Source of the DNA: Paenibacillus sp. 32352
GTDB taxonomy: Bacteria; Bacillota; Bacilli; Paenibacillales; NBRC-103111
NCBI RefSeq assembly: GCF_002042965.1
Contig: NZ_MZNT01000006.1
Location: forward strand, 310,001 to 374,000
Direction of reading: 5' to 3'
Length of the DNA stretch: 64,000 bases
How positions within the stretch are numbered: position 1 is the first letter of the stretch; every line of letters starts with the position of its first letter. A model generated the notes under the pieces. That model was not told the origin of the DNA and did not search any database. It worked only from the letters and a program-made list of their open reading frames with translations. Shown here in pieces: positions 41,109-50,231 of the stretch. Position numbers and translations under genes: made by a program.

Positions 41109-42931
41109 ATCGCAGCCTCCTCCATCGTGTATGGTATCGTGAAGGTGACCTTCGTTCCCTGCTCCAAATCAGACTCAAGCAAAATCGTTCCGCCATGCGC
41201 CCTTACTATTTCCCGGGCAATCGATAGGCCCAGTCCTGTGCCTCCCATACTGCGCGATCTTGCTTTATCGACCCTGTAAAACCGTTCGAAAATTCGGTTC
41301 AAATCCTTCTTGGGAATGCCAATTCCGTTATCCTGCACATTGATTTCCAGCAGCTTCGGATCGGGACGATGGGCCCGAATCGATATATGTCCTCCATCGG
41401 GCGTATATTTTATCGCGTTGGAAACAAGGTTATCGAGCACCTGGTCAATACGGTCCCTGTCCAGCATAATTTCGCCGACGGAAGGCTCGACATCCATTTC
41501 GATCTCAATGCCCCGGTGCTCGAGCTGGAAGGAGAAGCGGTCGACCACTTCCTCCAGCATCTCGGCCACGTCCGTAATTTCCCTGCTAATAATCGCCTGC
41601 TTCGAATCGAGCCGGGACAGCTGCAGCAGATCAGTAACGAGTCGAATCATCCGCTCCGTTTCATTGCGCGTGACGCTGACGAATTTCCCTGCCAGCTTAG
41701 GCTCTTCGAGCGCTCCATCCTCCAGAGCTTCTAAATAGCTCTTGATCGTTGTGAGAGGGGTTCTAAGCTCATGCGATACGTTGGCTACGAACTCTCTCCT
41801 CGATTCTTCCAGCTTCTCCTGATCGGTCACGTCCTGAAGCATGGCAATGGTGCTTGCCGAGCCTTTTTCCTTGCTGTATACCGTCGTGAAGCTTACTCTG
41901 ACGGATAAGTGCTCTTCTTCGACTTCGTGGTAGAACTGCAGCATCATCGTTGAATCTTCCGCTTTCTGGTGCTCCTTCATGGTCTCTATCGTGATGCCGA
42001 GCACCTCGGGAAGAGGCCTTCCAATCGCCGCATCCTCACTAAGCTGCAGAATTTGCTTGGCCCTTCGGTTGATGACCATGACCCTTCCGTCATCATCGGT
42101 TGCGATCAGCCCGTCGTTCATATTCGTCAAGATCGAGGCCAGCTTCTCCTTCTCCTCCTCGTTCAACGACAAGGCATCCTTCAAGCGCTCCATCATGTAG
42201 TTGAACGTTTGGCCGAGCTGACCGATCTCGTCCTTACCCAGTACAGGGACCTTATCGTTAAACCGGCCCTCCGCCACTGCCGTCGCCTGCCGGGTAATCG
42301 CTTTGATCGGGCTGGTAATTGTAGCGGATAGCATAATGCCCAGCACTGCCGTCAACCCCAGCGCAATGATCGTACCTGTGATAAGAAATTGATTAATCCG
42401 GTTGATCGTATTGTACAGCTCTTCCATGGAAGCGATAATGTATACCGCTCCGTTCACTTTCACTCCTGACGCAACCGGCTTTGTAATAATCATCTTGCGG
42501 ACCCCGTCAAAATCGGTGAACATCCGCTGATTATCCTTGATCCCCTGAAGCGCCCGGCTTACCTCCGGCTGCGTGTTCTTCTGCCCGATAATGCCCTGAT
42601 GAGTTACCATAGATGTCGTCAAGACGAACCCGTTCTGGTCGATAATCTGAATTTCCGAACCGCTGTTCGCAAACAGCTTGTTCACCACATCATTCATTTC
42701 GGCATTCTTCTTCGGGTCTCCCTGCCGGGTCTCGTCATTCAAGTACTTTTCCACCCATTGGGTTAGCAGAGCCGCTTGAATATTATGCGATTCGATGAAA
42801 TCGTTCTTAAAATAGCTTTCCAGCGTCCGAACGAAGTAAACCCCGATCAGCTGCATCGCAATCAGGATCAGAAGCACGTAGATGATGATGATCTTCGCTT
42901 GAATCGATTGAAAGAAGCGAATCCCCTTCAT
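41105..42931 (-). CDS. walK: WalK sensor histidine kinase
   Basis: 608 residues. Two membrane helices (about 11-31 and 182-203) bracket an extracellular Cache-like domain; then HAMP (about 205-257), PAS (about 263-370), HisKA with the phospho-histidine in VANVSHELRTPLTTI, and HATPase_c (DNLVSNAIKYTP, VQDNGIGIP, GGTGLGLSI). Essential controller of peptidoglycan hydrolase genes in low-GC Gram-positives. Three bases separate it from walR. Confidence 0.95.
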   Translation of the reverse strand: MKGIRFFQSIQAKIIIIYVLLILIAMQLIGVYFVRTLESYFKNDFIESHNIQAALLTQWVEKYLNDETRQGDPKKNAEMNDVVNKLFANSGSEIQIIDQNGFVLTTSMVTHQGIIGQKNTQPEVSRALQGIKDNQRMFTDFDGVRKMIITKPVASGVKVNGAVYIIASMEELYNTINRINQFLITGTIIALGLTAVLGIMLSATITSPIKAITRQATAVAEGRFNDKVPVLGKDEIGQLGQTFNYMMERLKDALSLNEEEKEKLASILTNMNDGLIATDDDGRVMVINRRAKQILQLSEDAAIGRPLPEVLGITIETMKEHQKAEDSTMMLQFYHEVEEEHLSVRVSFTTVYSKEKGSASTIAMLQDVTDQEKLEESRREFVANVSHELRTPLTTIKSYLEALEDGALEEPKLAGKFVSVTRNETERMIRLVTDLLQLSRLDSKQAIISREITDVAEMLEEVVDRFSFQLEHRGIEIEMDVEPSVGEIMLDRDRIDQVLDNLVSNAIKYTPDGGHISIRAHRPDPKLLEINVQDNGIGIPKKDLNRIFERFYRVDKARSRSMGGTGLGLSIAREIVRAHGGTILLESDLEQGTKVTFTIPYTMEEAAI

Positions 42932-42934
42932 GGC

Positions 42935-43651
42935 TTAGAAGCCTCCGCTTTTCGGATTGCGCATCATATATCCCAGCCCTCTGCGGGTCAGAATATATTC
43001 GGGGTGGCTCGGATCATCCTCGATTTTTTCCCTCAGCCGGCGGATCGTCACATCCACGGTTCTGACATCGCCGTAATATTCAAATCCCCAGACCGCCTGC
43101 AGCAAATGCTCCCGTGTCATCACCTTGCCGCTGTTTTTGGCCAAATACTGCACCAGCTCGAATTCCCGATGGGTCAGGTCCAACGGGACTTCATCCTTAT
43201 ATACGACATACATATCCGTGTCGATAAACAGGCTCTGAATTCGCAAGCCCTGGCGCACCTCCGCATCCGATTGCGAGGGGCTCTGCGCCTTCGCTTGACG
43301 GCGCAAATGCGCTTTCACCCGCGCCAGCAGCTCCCGGGTTCCGAAGGGCTTGGTCACATAATCGTCTGCCCCGAGCTCCAGCCCGAGCACCTTATCGATT
43401 TCGTTATCCTTAGCCGTCAGCATAATGATGGGCGTATTGAGCCGTACGCGTACCTCCCGGCACACATCCATCCCGTCTTTCACCGGAAGCATGAGGTCGA
43501 GCAGTATCAAATCCGGCTCTTCCTTGAAGGCAAGCTCGACGGCCATTCCTCCGTCATAAGCACAAATCACCTCGTGCCCTTCCTTCTCCAAATTAAATTT
43601 CAATATATCCGCAATCGGTTGTTCATCATCGACAACGAGTATTTTCGCCAT
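42935..43651 (-). CDS. walR: WalR response regulator
   Basis: 238 residues, OmpR/PhoB type. Receiver pocket VVDDEQPI, phospho-Asp in [13 protein letters not shown], lysine in [20 protein letters not shown]; winged helix with [20 protein letters not shown] and [23 protein letters not shown] 43649-43651 has GGTGATC upstream; a GTG at 43663 overlaps that site. First gene of walR-walK-yycH-yycI-walJ. Confidence 0.95.
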   Translation of the reverse strand: MAKILVVDDEQPIADILKFNLEKEGHEVICAYDGGMAVELAFKEEPDLILLDLMLPVKDGMDVCREVRVRLNTPIIMLTAKDNEIDKVLGLELGADDYVTKPFGTRELLARVKAHLRRQAKAQSPSQSDAEVRQGLRIQSLFIDTDMYVVYKDEVPLDLTHREFELVQYLAKNSGKVMTREHLLQAVWGFEYYGDVRTVDVTIRRLREKIEDDPSHPEYILTRRGLGYMMRNPKSGGF

Positions 43652-43738
43652 CTGTTCGATCACCGCCTATGAGCAAACTTAACCTATTTGACCTGCTTTA
43701 CCCAAATAAACCGTATTCCTATCTTACCACACCTTGAT

Positions 43739-43792
43739 GCAAAAAGAGACATGGTCAAGCAGGTTTCCCTGCTTTTTCCATGCCCCTTTTTC
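43739..43792 (-). terminator. Terminator of the M23 peptidase gene
   Basis: Nested stem GGGGCATGG / CCATGTC with inner GCAGG / CCTGC, followed on the minus strand by CTTTTT. Separates the peptidase from walR. Confidence 0.75.
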
Positions 43793-43828
43793 TGTAAACG
43801 ATTCTCTCTATAAAAGATAAATGAGTGC

Positions 43829-45391
43829 TTAACGGCTCAAGTATTTCAATGGATTTTGCGGCGAATCGCTTTGCTGTACCTCGAAGTGCAAATGTACCCC
43901 GGTGGAGTCGCCCGTACTGCCCATATAACCGATTTTTTCGCCCTTCTCGACGATTTTGCCGGTGCTCGTATAGATCTGGCTTAAATGCCCGTACAGCGTC
44001 TTATAACCGTTCATATGGTCAATGATGACGCAATTGCCGTAACCGCTCTTGACCCCGGCAAAGATAACCTTCCCGTTATCGGAAGCCAGGATGTTTTTGT
44101 TAGGAGACGTCAAGTCGACGCCTTTGTGGAACACTCCCCAGCGGGTACCGAAGGTACTCGTGATGGTGGAGGATACGACCGGCCAAGCGAATTTGCCTGT
44201 GCCCTCTCCTTTAATAACCTTCGTTCCTTTACGAACGACAGCCTTGACCGGCTCCTGAACGACTTCCTCGCTCAGCACCGTTTCGTCCGTCATCAATCCG
44301 TTCACTTTGGTCACCTGGATCATGACTTTCTTCATTCCGTTCTTACCCTGCTTGATCACCTCGGAAGTACCGGCACGCATGCTGTCATCCGTCTGGTATT
44401 CCGTATCATATTGAATCTCTTGGGATTCTACTATTTTCTCTACCGTACGAACGGCAAGCTTCGGCTGCAGCACAGTCAAATCCAGCTGCTGCCCTACTTT
44501 GATCATATCGTCGCTGATGGTAGGATTGTTCTGATAGATAACCTGCTTTGGGATATCCAGCTTCTTGGCTATGCAGGATACGCAGTCGCCCTTCTCTACC
44601 GTGTATTTGGTCGGTTGAACATCACCGGTCTCCAGCTTCTTCTTAAGCTCATCGGGACTCATGACATCCTGCGGCTGAATCTGGATTTCCTTCAGCTCTA
44701 CCTTTTGAACGAACTCTACCTTCTGCAATTCTACTTCGGCGGCAGGTGTAGAAGGCGATGCCGATAACACCCTGACCTTGCCGGATTCCTTCTTCTTCTC
44801 CAGCGCCGAGTTCTTGATATCCTCCAGCATCTGATCCGCTGTCTGTTCATCCTTCAGGACGCCCATCGGGTTCCCGTCGACAACAATCTCGGTTCCTACC
44901 GGATAGGCGGTAATAGCTTCAGAGACTTTCTCTAACACTTCCTGATCGTTCGTGCTCGGCATGAAAGCCTTTTCAACCTGGAATGTGACCTCTGGCTCTT
45001 TTACCTTCATCCGAACAAACGAATTATTTGTCAATTCCTTGGCTTTGGTTTGCTTAACTTCCTCTACCTCGGTCGTATTTTCAACGACTCCGACGTCTTG
45101 GCCGTCAATCGATACGTGATAAACATTCTTCAACCCTGCTTGTACATAAGCATTCCCGCCCCAAACCATTGCAGAAACTACACCCAATACCGAGATGGTT
45201 TTTACCAGCGTCCATTTATGTAAAAAAGGATTTTGATTCACTGTATGATTATCAGATAGCTCTATTTGTTGTTCTGTTGTTGGCTCGACCCTCGTTGTAG
45301 CAGTCAAGTTGCGTAATTGGATGGAAGAGAGCTTCTGCCTGGACTTGTCCAGCTTCTCCTTGATCCAACTCATTCCCCTGAAAACTGTCAT
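43829..45391 (-). CDS. M23 peptidoglycan endopeptidase with LysM and G5 domains
   Basis: 520 residues. Cytoplasmic basic N-terminus, one membrane helix about 63-82, a long extracellular helical part, LysM (YTVEKGDCVSCIAKKLDIPK, about 275-320), G5 (about 330-400) and a C-terminal LytM domain with the zinc ligands in HKGVDL, and HLHFEV. It likely cleaves peptide cross-links in the wall. A CVSC pair inside the LysM is unusual. AAAAGGAG precedes the ATG. It stands just upstream of walR, and WalR commonly controls such hydrolases. Confidence 0.92.
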   Translation of the reverse strand: MTVFRGMSWIKEKLDKSRQKLSSIQLRNLTATTRVEPTTEQQIELSDNHTVNQNPFLHKWTLVKTISVLGVVSAMVWGGNAYVQAGLKNVYHVSIDGQDVGVVENTTEVEEVKQTKAKELTNNSFVRMKVKEPEVTFQVEKAFMPSTNDQEVLEKVSEAITAYPVGTEIVVDGNPMGVLKDEQTADQMLEDIKNSALEKKKESGKVRVLSASPSTPAAEVELQKVEFVQKVELKEIQIQPQDVMSPDELKKKLETGDVQPTKYTVEKGDCVSCIAKKLDIPKQVIYQNNPTISDDMIKVGQQLDLTVLQPKLAVRTVEKIVESQEIQYDTEYQTDDSMRAGTSEVIKQGKNGMKKVMIQVTKVNGLMTDETVLSEEVVQEPVKAVVRKGTKVIKGEGTGKFAWPVVSSTITSTFGTRWGVFHKGVDLTSPNKNILASDNGKVIFAGVKSGYGNCVIIDHMNGYKTLYGHLSQIYTSTGKIVEKGEKIGYMGSTGDSTGVHLHFEVQQSDSPQNPLKYLSR

Positions 45392-45572
45392 GTTCTACTC
45401 CTTTTAAGCGATTTTCTACGAAATATACATAAAAACACCTAAAATAGGGACAATAACCATGTAAGATGATTTCTTTTATCAATTTACCACAATTCGTCTT
45501 CTTTTTTCAACATTATTCACGGGGCTGCAGAGCCGTTAACGCAGTTTCGTGGCAGGGGTGTGAAGTCAAACT

Positions 45573-45836
45573 ATGGAAAACCTAACGGCATTTTTCAAAA
45601 ATAACTCGGAGATGAACCAAGCGGCTGCGGCACTTCGAGAGCAAGGTGTCATTGATATTCAACAGTATTCCATGGATCATGCGCCCACTTCGTTGGGCAT
45701 AACGCCGCTCCTCCAGTCCAGTCTAGCCGAGGAAGCGCATGACGATGAGTTTCGTTACGTCCTGCAGGTTGTCGTCGAATCCTCCCGCTTCCGTCAAGCG
45801 GAAGATACGTTAGCCCGTTATGGAGCCCGGATTTAG
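45573..45836 (+). CDS. Small hypothetical protein
   Basis: 87 residues (MENLTAFFKNNSEMNQAAAA, LREQGVIDIQQYSMDH, YVLQVVVESSRFRQAEDTLA). The beta-alpha-beta pattern at both ends resembles the flavinylated or general-stress 17M-like group (short ferredoxin-like fold sensing domain), but I cannot assign it. AGGGGTGTGAAG precedes the ATG; a clean terminator follows. Confidence 0.65.
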   Translation: MENLTAFFKNNSEMNQAAAALREQGVIDIQQYSMDHAPTSLGITPLLQSSLAEEAHDDEFRYVLQVVVESSRFRQAEDTLARYGARI

Positions 45837-45853
45837 CACAGCTTCACGCAAAC

Positions 45854-45884
45854 AAGCCCCGCACACAGCCGTGCAGGGCTTTTG
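45854..45884 (+). terminator. Terminator of the 87-residue protein gene
   Basis: AAGCCCCGCAC / GTGCAGGGCTT stem followed by TTGC, 18 bases after the stop; may serve the converging gene too. Confidence 0.75.
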
Positions 45885-45898
45885 CTTCTTGCTATGTA

Positions 45899-46645
45899 TT
45901 ACGGATCGACTTTAATCATCGCAAGCAGCTGCGCATATTCGTCAGGCTTCAAATATTGCTGCAATATGGTTTCTATTTGCTTCAATTCTGCTGCTGTTAT
46001 TCCATCCTCCATTAAAGAAGAGATGGTTTGAATCTCTTTTTGAGGCACGCGTGTTACGAGCATATTGAAAATTTTATTTTTCTCGTCATTGGACAATTGT
46101 TCTTTCTTCTTCGTAAACTCCTCGCCGGATACGACGATCTTCTTGCTGTCCTCTCCGCTAATGATCCCGCTTCCCGTTTTGTCCGACTGGGCCTGCCCGC
46201 TTTGATGGCCGAAGACGGCAATCGCATCCTCAGGCGGCTTCTTGGTGGTCGAGCCTCCGTCCTTCGGCGTTGAAGATGAAGGGTCGGAGGAACTGCCGTT
46301 CCCGTCCGTCGTTCCGGAACCGTTTGGTGCAGACGGATTGGTGGTCGAGGTGCCTGAATCTATCGTTCCCGTTGCAGGGATATCGGCTGCTGAATCGCTT
46401 TTGGGCGTGTTAGACGCCACTTTGCGTTGTGAAGGAGAGGACGAGAACCATCCCGCTACCTGCTTACCCATTTGAGAGGTGAATTGAGACCAATTAGGTG
46501 TCGCGCTCACCGCAGACTTCAAATTATATTGCTCTAACAGCATATCCGCATAAGTGCTTACCGCCCAAAAAGTAGAGGCTATACAAACCGCAGATGTTAT
46601 TACAGCGCTAAGAACCAGCTTCACCAACCATTGTAACCCTTTCAT
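45899..46645 (-). CDS. Membrane-anchored protein with Ser/Thr-rich linker, function unknown
   Basis: 248 residues. One N-terminal helix (LVLSAVITSAVCIASTFWAV), an extracellular low-complexity region of Ser, Thr, Gly, Asp and Pro (about 85-140) and a helical C-terminal domain (KKKEQLSNDEKNKIFNMLVT, ELKQIETILQQYLKPDEYAQ). The tail resembles short domains in sporulation or cell-wall proteins of Paenibacillus, but I know no function. Sits between purA and the M23 gene. Confidence 0.7.
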   Translation of the reverse strand: MKGLQWLVKLVLSAVITSAVCIASTFWAVSTYADMLLEQYNLKSAVSATPNWSQFTSQMGKQVAGWFSSSPSQRKVASNTPKSDSAADIPATGTIDSGTSTTNPSAPNGSGTTDGNGSSSDPSSSTPKDGGSTTKKPPEDAIAVFGHQSGQAQSDKTGSGIISGEDSKKIVVSGEEFTKKKEQLSNDEKNKIFNMLVTRVPQKEIQTISSLMEDGITAAELKQIETILQQYLKPDEYAQLLAMIKVDP

Positions 46646-46806
46646 ATCCCACTACTCCCGTCAGTCTGTTATGCATCTCCCTTCATCAGTATTGACGACA
46701 TTAGCCAAAAACAACCCTATATTTGCGCAAACTTTGCTGGTCCCTGTCTCATCGTTTCTGGCAATCTAGCGGGTCGGAACACCCAATTTACAAAACTCTG
46801 GAAAGT

Positions 46807-46842
46807 CAAAAAAAGAACCCCCCAATAAACTTGAGAGGTTCC
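46807..46842 (-). terminator. Terminator of purA
   Basis: GGAACC ... GGTTC stem followed by TTTTTTT on the minus strand, about 20 bases after the purA stop. Confidence 0.7.
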
Positions 46843-46858
46843 TGATATCTAACACAGA

Positions 46859-48142
46859 TTAGTAAATAGGTCTTACCAAATTCGTCTGCTCACGGTTACG
46901 GCCTACTGAGAAAATCGCGATCGGAATGCCTGTAAGCTCGGATACACGCTCTACATAGCGTCTTGCATTAGCAGGGAGATCCTCCAGCTTACGAACGCCG
47001 GAAATATCCTCGGACCAGCCCGGAAGCTCTTCATACACCGCTTCACATTCAGCCAGCATATTCAAGCTTGCAGGATAATGCTCAATCACTTCTCCGCGAT
47101 ATTTATAAGCCGTACAAATTTTGACGGTTTCCAGACCTGCCAGAACGTCCAGGGAGTTCAGGGACAAGCCGGTAATTCCGCTTACGCGGCGGGCATGGCG
47201 CACAACGACGCTGTCAAACCAGCCGACACGGCGCGGTCTGCCTGTTACCGTACCGTACTCATGGCCTTTCTCACGAATCCAGTTGCCTGTTTCGTTATGC
47301 AGCTCTGTAGGGAAAGGACCGTCGCCTACGCGGGTCGTGTACGATTTGGCTACGCCGATGATTTGCTTGATCTTCGTCGGACCTACGCCGGAACCGATGC
47401 ACACGCCGCCGGCCGAAGGGTTGGACGATGTAACGTAAGGGTAAGTCCCTTGGTCAATGTCCAGCATGACGCCTTGAGCGCCTTCGAACAATACCTTCTT
47501 GCCTTCGTCGATCAGATCGTTCAATACGACCGAAGTATCGGTAACATAAGGACGAATGCGTTCAGCGTACCCGAGGTACTCGGCAATAATAGCTTCAGCA
47601 TCCAGGCCTTCGCCATTGTATACTTGCTTGATCAGAACATTCTTCTCGGCGACCAAAAGACGAACCTTGCGTTCGAATTCCTTGGCGTCCATCAGGTCGG
47701 CAATACGGATCCCGTTCCTTGCTGCTTTATCCATGTAGCAAGGGCCGATCCCTTTGCGGGTCGTGCCGATTTTGTTATCGCCCTTGCGCTCCTCTTCCAA
47801 TCCGTCCAAGAGAAGATGATATGGCATAATCACATGAGCGCGATCACTGATTTTCAAGTTATCCGTCGAGAAGCCATTCTCATGGATATATGCGATTTCT
47901 TCCAGCAAAGCACCTGGATTAATAACCATGCCGTTGCCGATGACGCATACTTTATCGTTGTAGAAAATGCCCGATGGAATCATCGTTAATTTATATTTCT
48001 TTTCATTGATTAAAATCGTATGGCCAGCGTTGTTACCGCCCTGATAACGTGCTACCACTTCTGCAGATTCAGCGAGGAAATCGGTAATTTTCCCTTTTCC
48101 TTCGTCGCCCCATTGGGTTCCTACTACCACTACCGTAGACAT
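46859..48142 (-). CDS. purA: Adenylosuccinate synthetase
   Basis: 427 residues. P-loop-like [14 protein letters not shown] at the N-terminus, NNAGHTI (catalytic His), and [16 protein letters not shown] and C-terminal [12 protein letters not shown]. Converts IMP plus aspartate and GTP to adenylosuccinate in AMP synthesis. ATG at 48140-48142 gives the family N-terminus MSTVVVVG with GGGGGTT upstream; the open frame extends 23 codons further. Confidence 0.97.
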   Translation of the reverse strand: MSTVVVVGTQWGDEGKGKITDFLAESAEVVARYQGGNNAGHTILINEKKYKLTMIPSGIFYNDKVCVIGNGMVINPGALLEEIAYIHENGFSTDNLKISDRAHVIMPYHLLLDGLEEERKGDNKIGTTRKGIGPCYMDKAARNGIRIADLMDAKEFERKVRLLVAEKNVLIKQVYNGEGLDAEAIIAEYLGYAERIRPYVTDTSVVLNDLIDEGKKVLFEGAQGVMLDIDQGTYPYVTSSNPSAGGVCIGSGVGPTKIKQIIGVAKSYTTRVGDGPFPTELHNETGNWIREKGHEYGTVTGRPRRVGWFDSVVVRHARRVSGITGLSLNSLDVLAGLETVKICTAYKYRGEVIEHYPASLNMLAECEAVYEELPGWSEDISGVRKLEDLPANARRYVERVSELTGIPIAIFSVGRNREQTNLVRPIY

Positions 48143-48242
48143 GCGCATAACCCCCATCAGGTGAGTTTCACCTTCACCTTTAATTGGCCAAAAGGCCTTA
48201 AGCACCAACAATATTTTATCAGTCTACCGCGGCAAAGTCAAT

Positions 48243-48283
48243 AAAAAACGAACAATGCCACAAGGGGCTGTAGCATTGTTCGG
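48243..48283 (-). terminator. Terminator of dnaB
   Basis: CGAACAATGCTACA / TGTGGCATTGTTCG stem (one mismatch) then TTTTTT on the minus strand, 50 bases after the dnaB stop. Confidence 0.85.
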
Positions 48284-48334
48284 AAATCATTCTTATATGC
48301 CCTCACATATGTTCCCCGTGCAACAATGTGCGCT

Positions 48335-49687
48335 TTAACTGGCCGGCTCTTGATGAGTCCGATCCAGTCCGACGAACTTATTGAAGTTTTTCAGGAATGC
48401 CAATTCGACGGTGCCCACCGGGCCATTCCGCTGCTTGGCGATAATAATCTCGATAATGTTTTTCTTCTCGGACTCTTTGTCATAGTAGTCGTCGCGGTAC
48501 AAGAAAGCAACGATATCGGCGTCCTGCTCGATCGAACCGGACTCCCGCAAGTCGGACATCATCGGCCGCTTGTCCTGACGCTGCTCCACGCCCCGGCTGA
48601 GCTGCGACAAGGCGATGACAGGAACATCCAGCTCACGGGCGATCTGCTTGAGCGTACGAGAGATCTCGGATACCTCCTGCTGCCGGTTATCTCCTTTTCC
48701 CCGTCCATGGATCAGCTGGAGATAATCGATCAGGATCATCCCGAGTCCTTTCTCCTGCTTCAGCCTGCGGCATTTGGCGCGAATATCCGCCACAGTAACC
48801 GACGGAGAATCGTCGATATAGATATTGGCCTCGGACAAGGCGCCGATCGCCATCGTCAGCTTCTCCCAGTCATCCGATTCGAGGAAGCCTGTCCGCATGC
48901 GGCCCGCGTCCACGTTGGCCTCCGCACAGATCATACGCTGTACGAGCTGGGCCGCGCCCATCTCCAGACTGAAGATGGCGACGGTCTCCTTCTCGCGCAC
49001 CCCTACGTTCTGCGCGATGTTCAACGCGAACGCCGTCTTCCCTACGGAAGGACGGGCCGCAACAATAATCAAGTCCGAACGTTGAAAGCCGGACGTCATC
49101 TTGTCCAAATCCTGAAAGCCCGATTTGACTCCAGTCGCTCCCCCTTTATTGTTATAAAGGAATTCGACCTTATCAAATACCTCCATCAGCACATCGCGTA
49201 TGGCGATGAAGCCTGTACCCGAGCGGCGCTGCGAAATCTCGAGAATCCGCTTCTCCGCGTCGCTCAGCAGGTCCCCTACGTCATCCGCGGCTGCGTAGCC
49301 TTCGGTTACAATGTTCGTTGCGGCGCGAATCAACCGCCGCAGCATCGACTTCTCTTCGACGATCTGCGCATAGTAGTCGATGTTCGCCGCAGTCGGCACC
49401 GCATTCGCGAGCTCCGACAAATACTTGATTCCGCCGATTTCCTCCAGCTGCTGCTTGTTCTGCAGCCGCGCCGTCAGCGTAATCAAGTCGATCGGCTCAT
49501 TCTCCTCCGCCAGCTCGATCATCGATTCGAAGATGCGTTGATGCGAGGTGCGATAGAAGTCATCGCTCGTAATACGCTCCATCGCGGTGACAAGCGAATC
49601 GCTGTCAAGCAAAATAGCACCGAGCACTGCCTGCTCGGCTTCCAAATTTTGCGGAGGGATGCGATCCATAAACATGCCTTCGTTCAA
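48335..49687 (-). CDS. dnaB: Replicative DNA helicase DnaB
   Basis: 450 residues. N-terminal DnaB domain (PPQNLEAEQAVLGAILLD), linker, and RecA-type C-terminal domain with Walker A ARPSVGKTAFALNIAQN, Walker B LGMILIDYLQLI and arginine finger region. Hexameric helicase at the replication fork. I use TTG at 49687 (AGGAGG 8 bases upstream, LNEGMFMDR); ATG 49675 is possible. Confidence 0.95.
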   Translation of the reverse strand: MNEGMFMDRIPPQNLEAEQAVLGAILLDSDSLVTAMERITSDDFYRTSHQRIFESMIELAEENEPIDLITLTARLQNKQQLEEIGGIKYLSELANAVPTAANIDYYAQIVEEKSMLRRLIRAATNIVTEGYAAADDVGDLLSDAEKRILEISQRRSGTGFIAIRDVLMEVFDKVEFLYNNKGGATGVKSGFQDLDKMTSGFQRSDLIIVAARPSVGKTAFALNIAQNVGVREKETVAIFSLEMGAAQLVQRMICAEANVDAGRMRTGFLESDDWEKLTMAIGALSEANIYIDDSPSVTVADIRAKCRRLKQEKGLGMILIDYLQLIHGRGKGDNRQQEVSEISRTLKQIARELDVPVIALSQLSRGVEQRQDKRPMMSDLRESGSIEQDADIVAFLYRDDYYDKESEKKNIIEIIIAKQRNGPVGTVELAFLKNFNKFVGLDRTHQEPAS

Positions 49688-49784
49688 GCTCGTCTCCTCC
49701 TCAAGTGTTCTTGGGGACAACTTACCGTCGAAGCGCCGAACCTAGAATGGAACGGCGCTTCAATGAAATGGCATGATACCGATA

Positions 49785-50231
49785 TTATTCTTCCGTAGCA
49801 TGAACCTTCAGCTTCGAGGTCACTTCAGGGTGAAGCTTCACGGCCACTTCCGTTACGCCCAGCGTACGAATCGGCTCATCCATGATAATTTTGCGCTTGT
49901 CCAGCTTGATCTTGTGCTGTTTCTCCATCTCTTCGGCTACCTGCTTGCTCGTAATGGCACCGAACAATCGGCCGTCTTTACCGGATTTTGCTTTCAGCTC
50001 AACCGTAAGCGACTCCAGCTTTTTGCCAAGCTCAACAGCCTCGGCTTTCTCCTGATCCTTCTTGCGCTGCTCCGCTTTTTTCTGCGTCTCCAACACTTTC
50101 ATAGAAGATTCGTTCGCAGGTGCAGCCAGCTGCTGCGGAAATAAAAAGTTGTTTGCATAGCCTTCGGATACGTTTTTAACTTCCCCTTTTTTTCCTTGGC
50201 CTTTGACATCCTTCAGCAAAATCACTTTCAT
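49785..50231 (-). CDS. rplI: 50S ribosomal protein L9
   Basis: 148 residues, with the L9 signature [20 protein letters not shown], the long connecting helix ([20 protein letters not shown]) and the C-terminal domain ([31 protein letters not shown]). Binds domain V of 23S rRNA. Its start overlaps the gdpP stop by 4 bases, the standard gdpP-rplI-dnaB order. Confidence 0.97.
   Translation of the reverse strand: MKVILLKDVKGQGKKGEVKNVSEGYANNFLFPQQLAAPANESSMKVLETQKKAEQRKKDQEKAEAVELGKKLESLTVELKAKSGKDGRLFGAITSKQVAEEMEKQHKIKLDKRKIIMDEPIRTLGVTEVAVKLHPEVTSKLKVHATEE

Noticed and set aside
45480..45572. Possible c-di-AMP (ydaO-type) riboswitch before the 87-residue gene
   Set aside because: A few GC-rich pieces looked suggestive, but the conserved blocks of that class are not present in order, and the strand does not suit the M23 gene.
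48326..49798. 490-codon plus-strand frame opposite dnaB
   Set aside because: Antisense shadow of dnaB; the minus strand has all helicase motifs and a good start.
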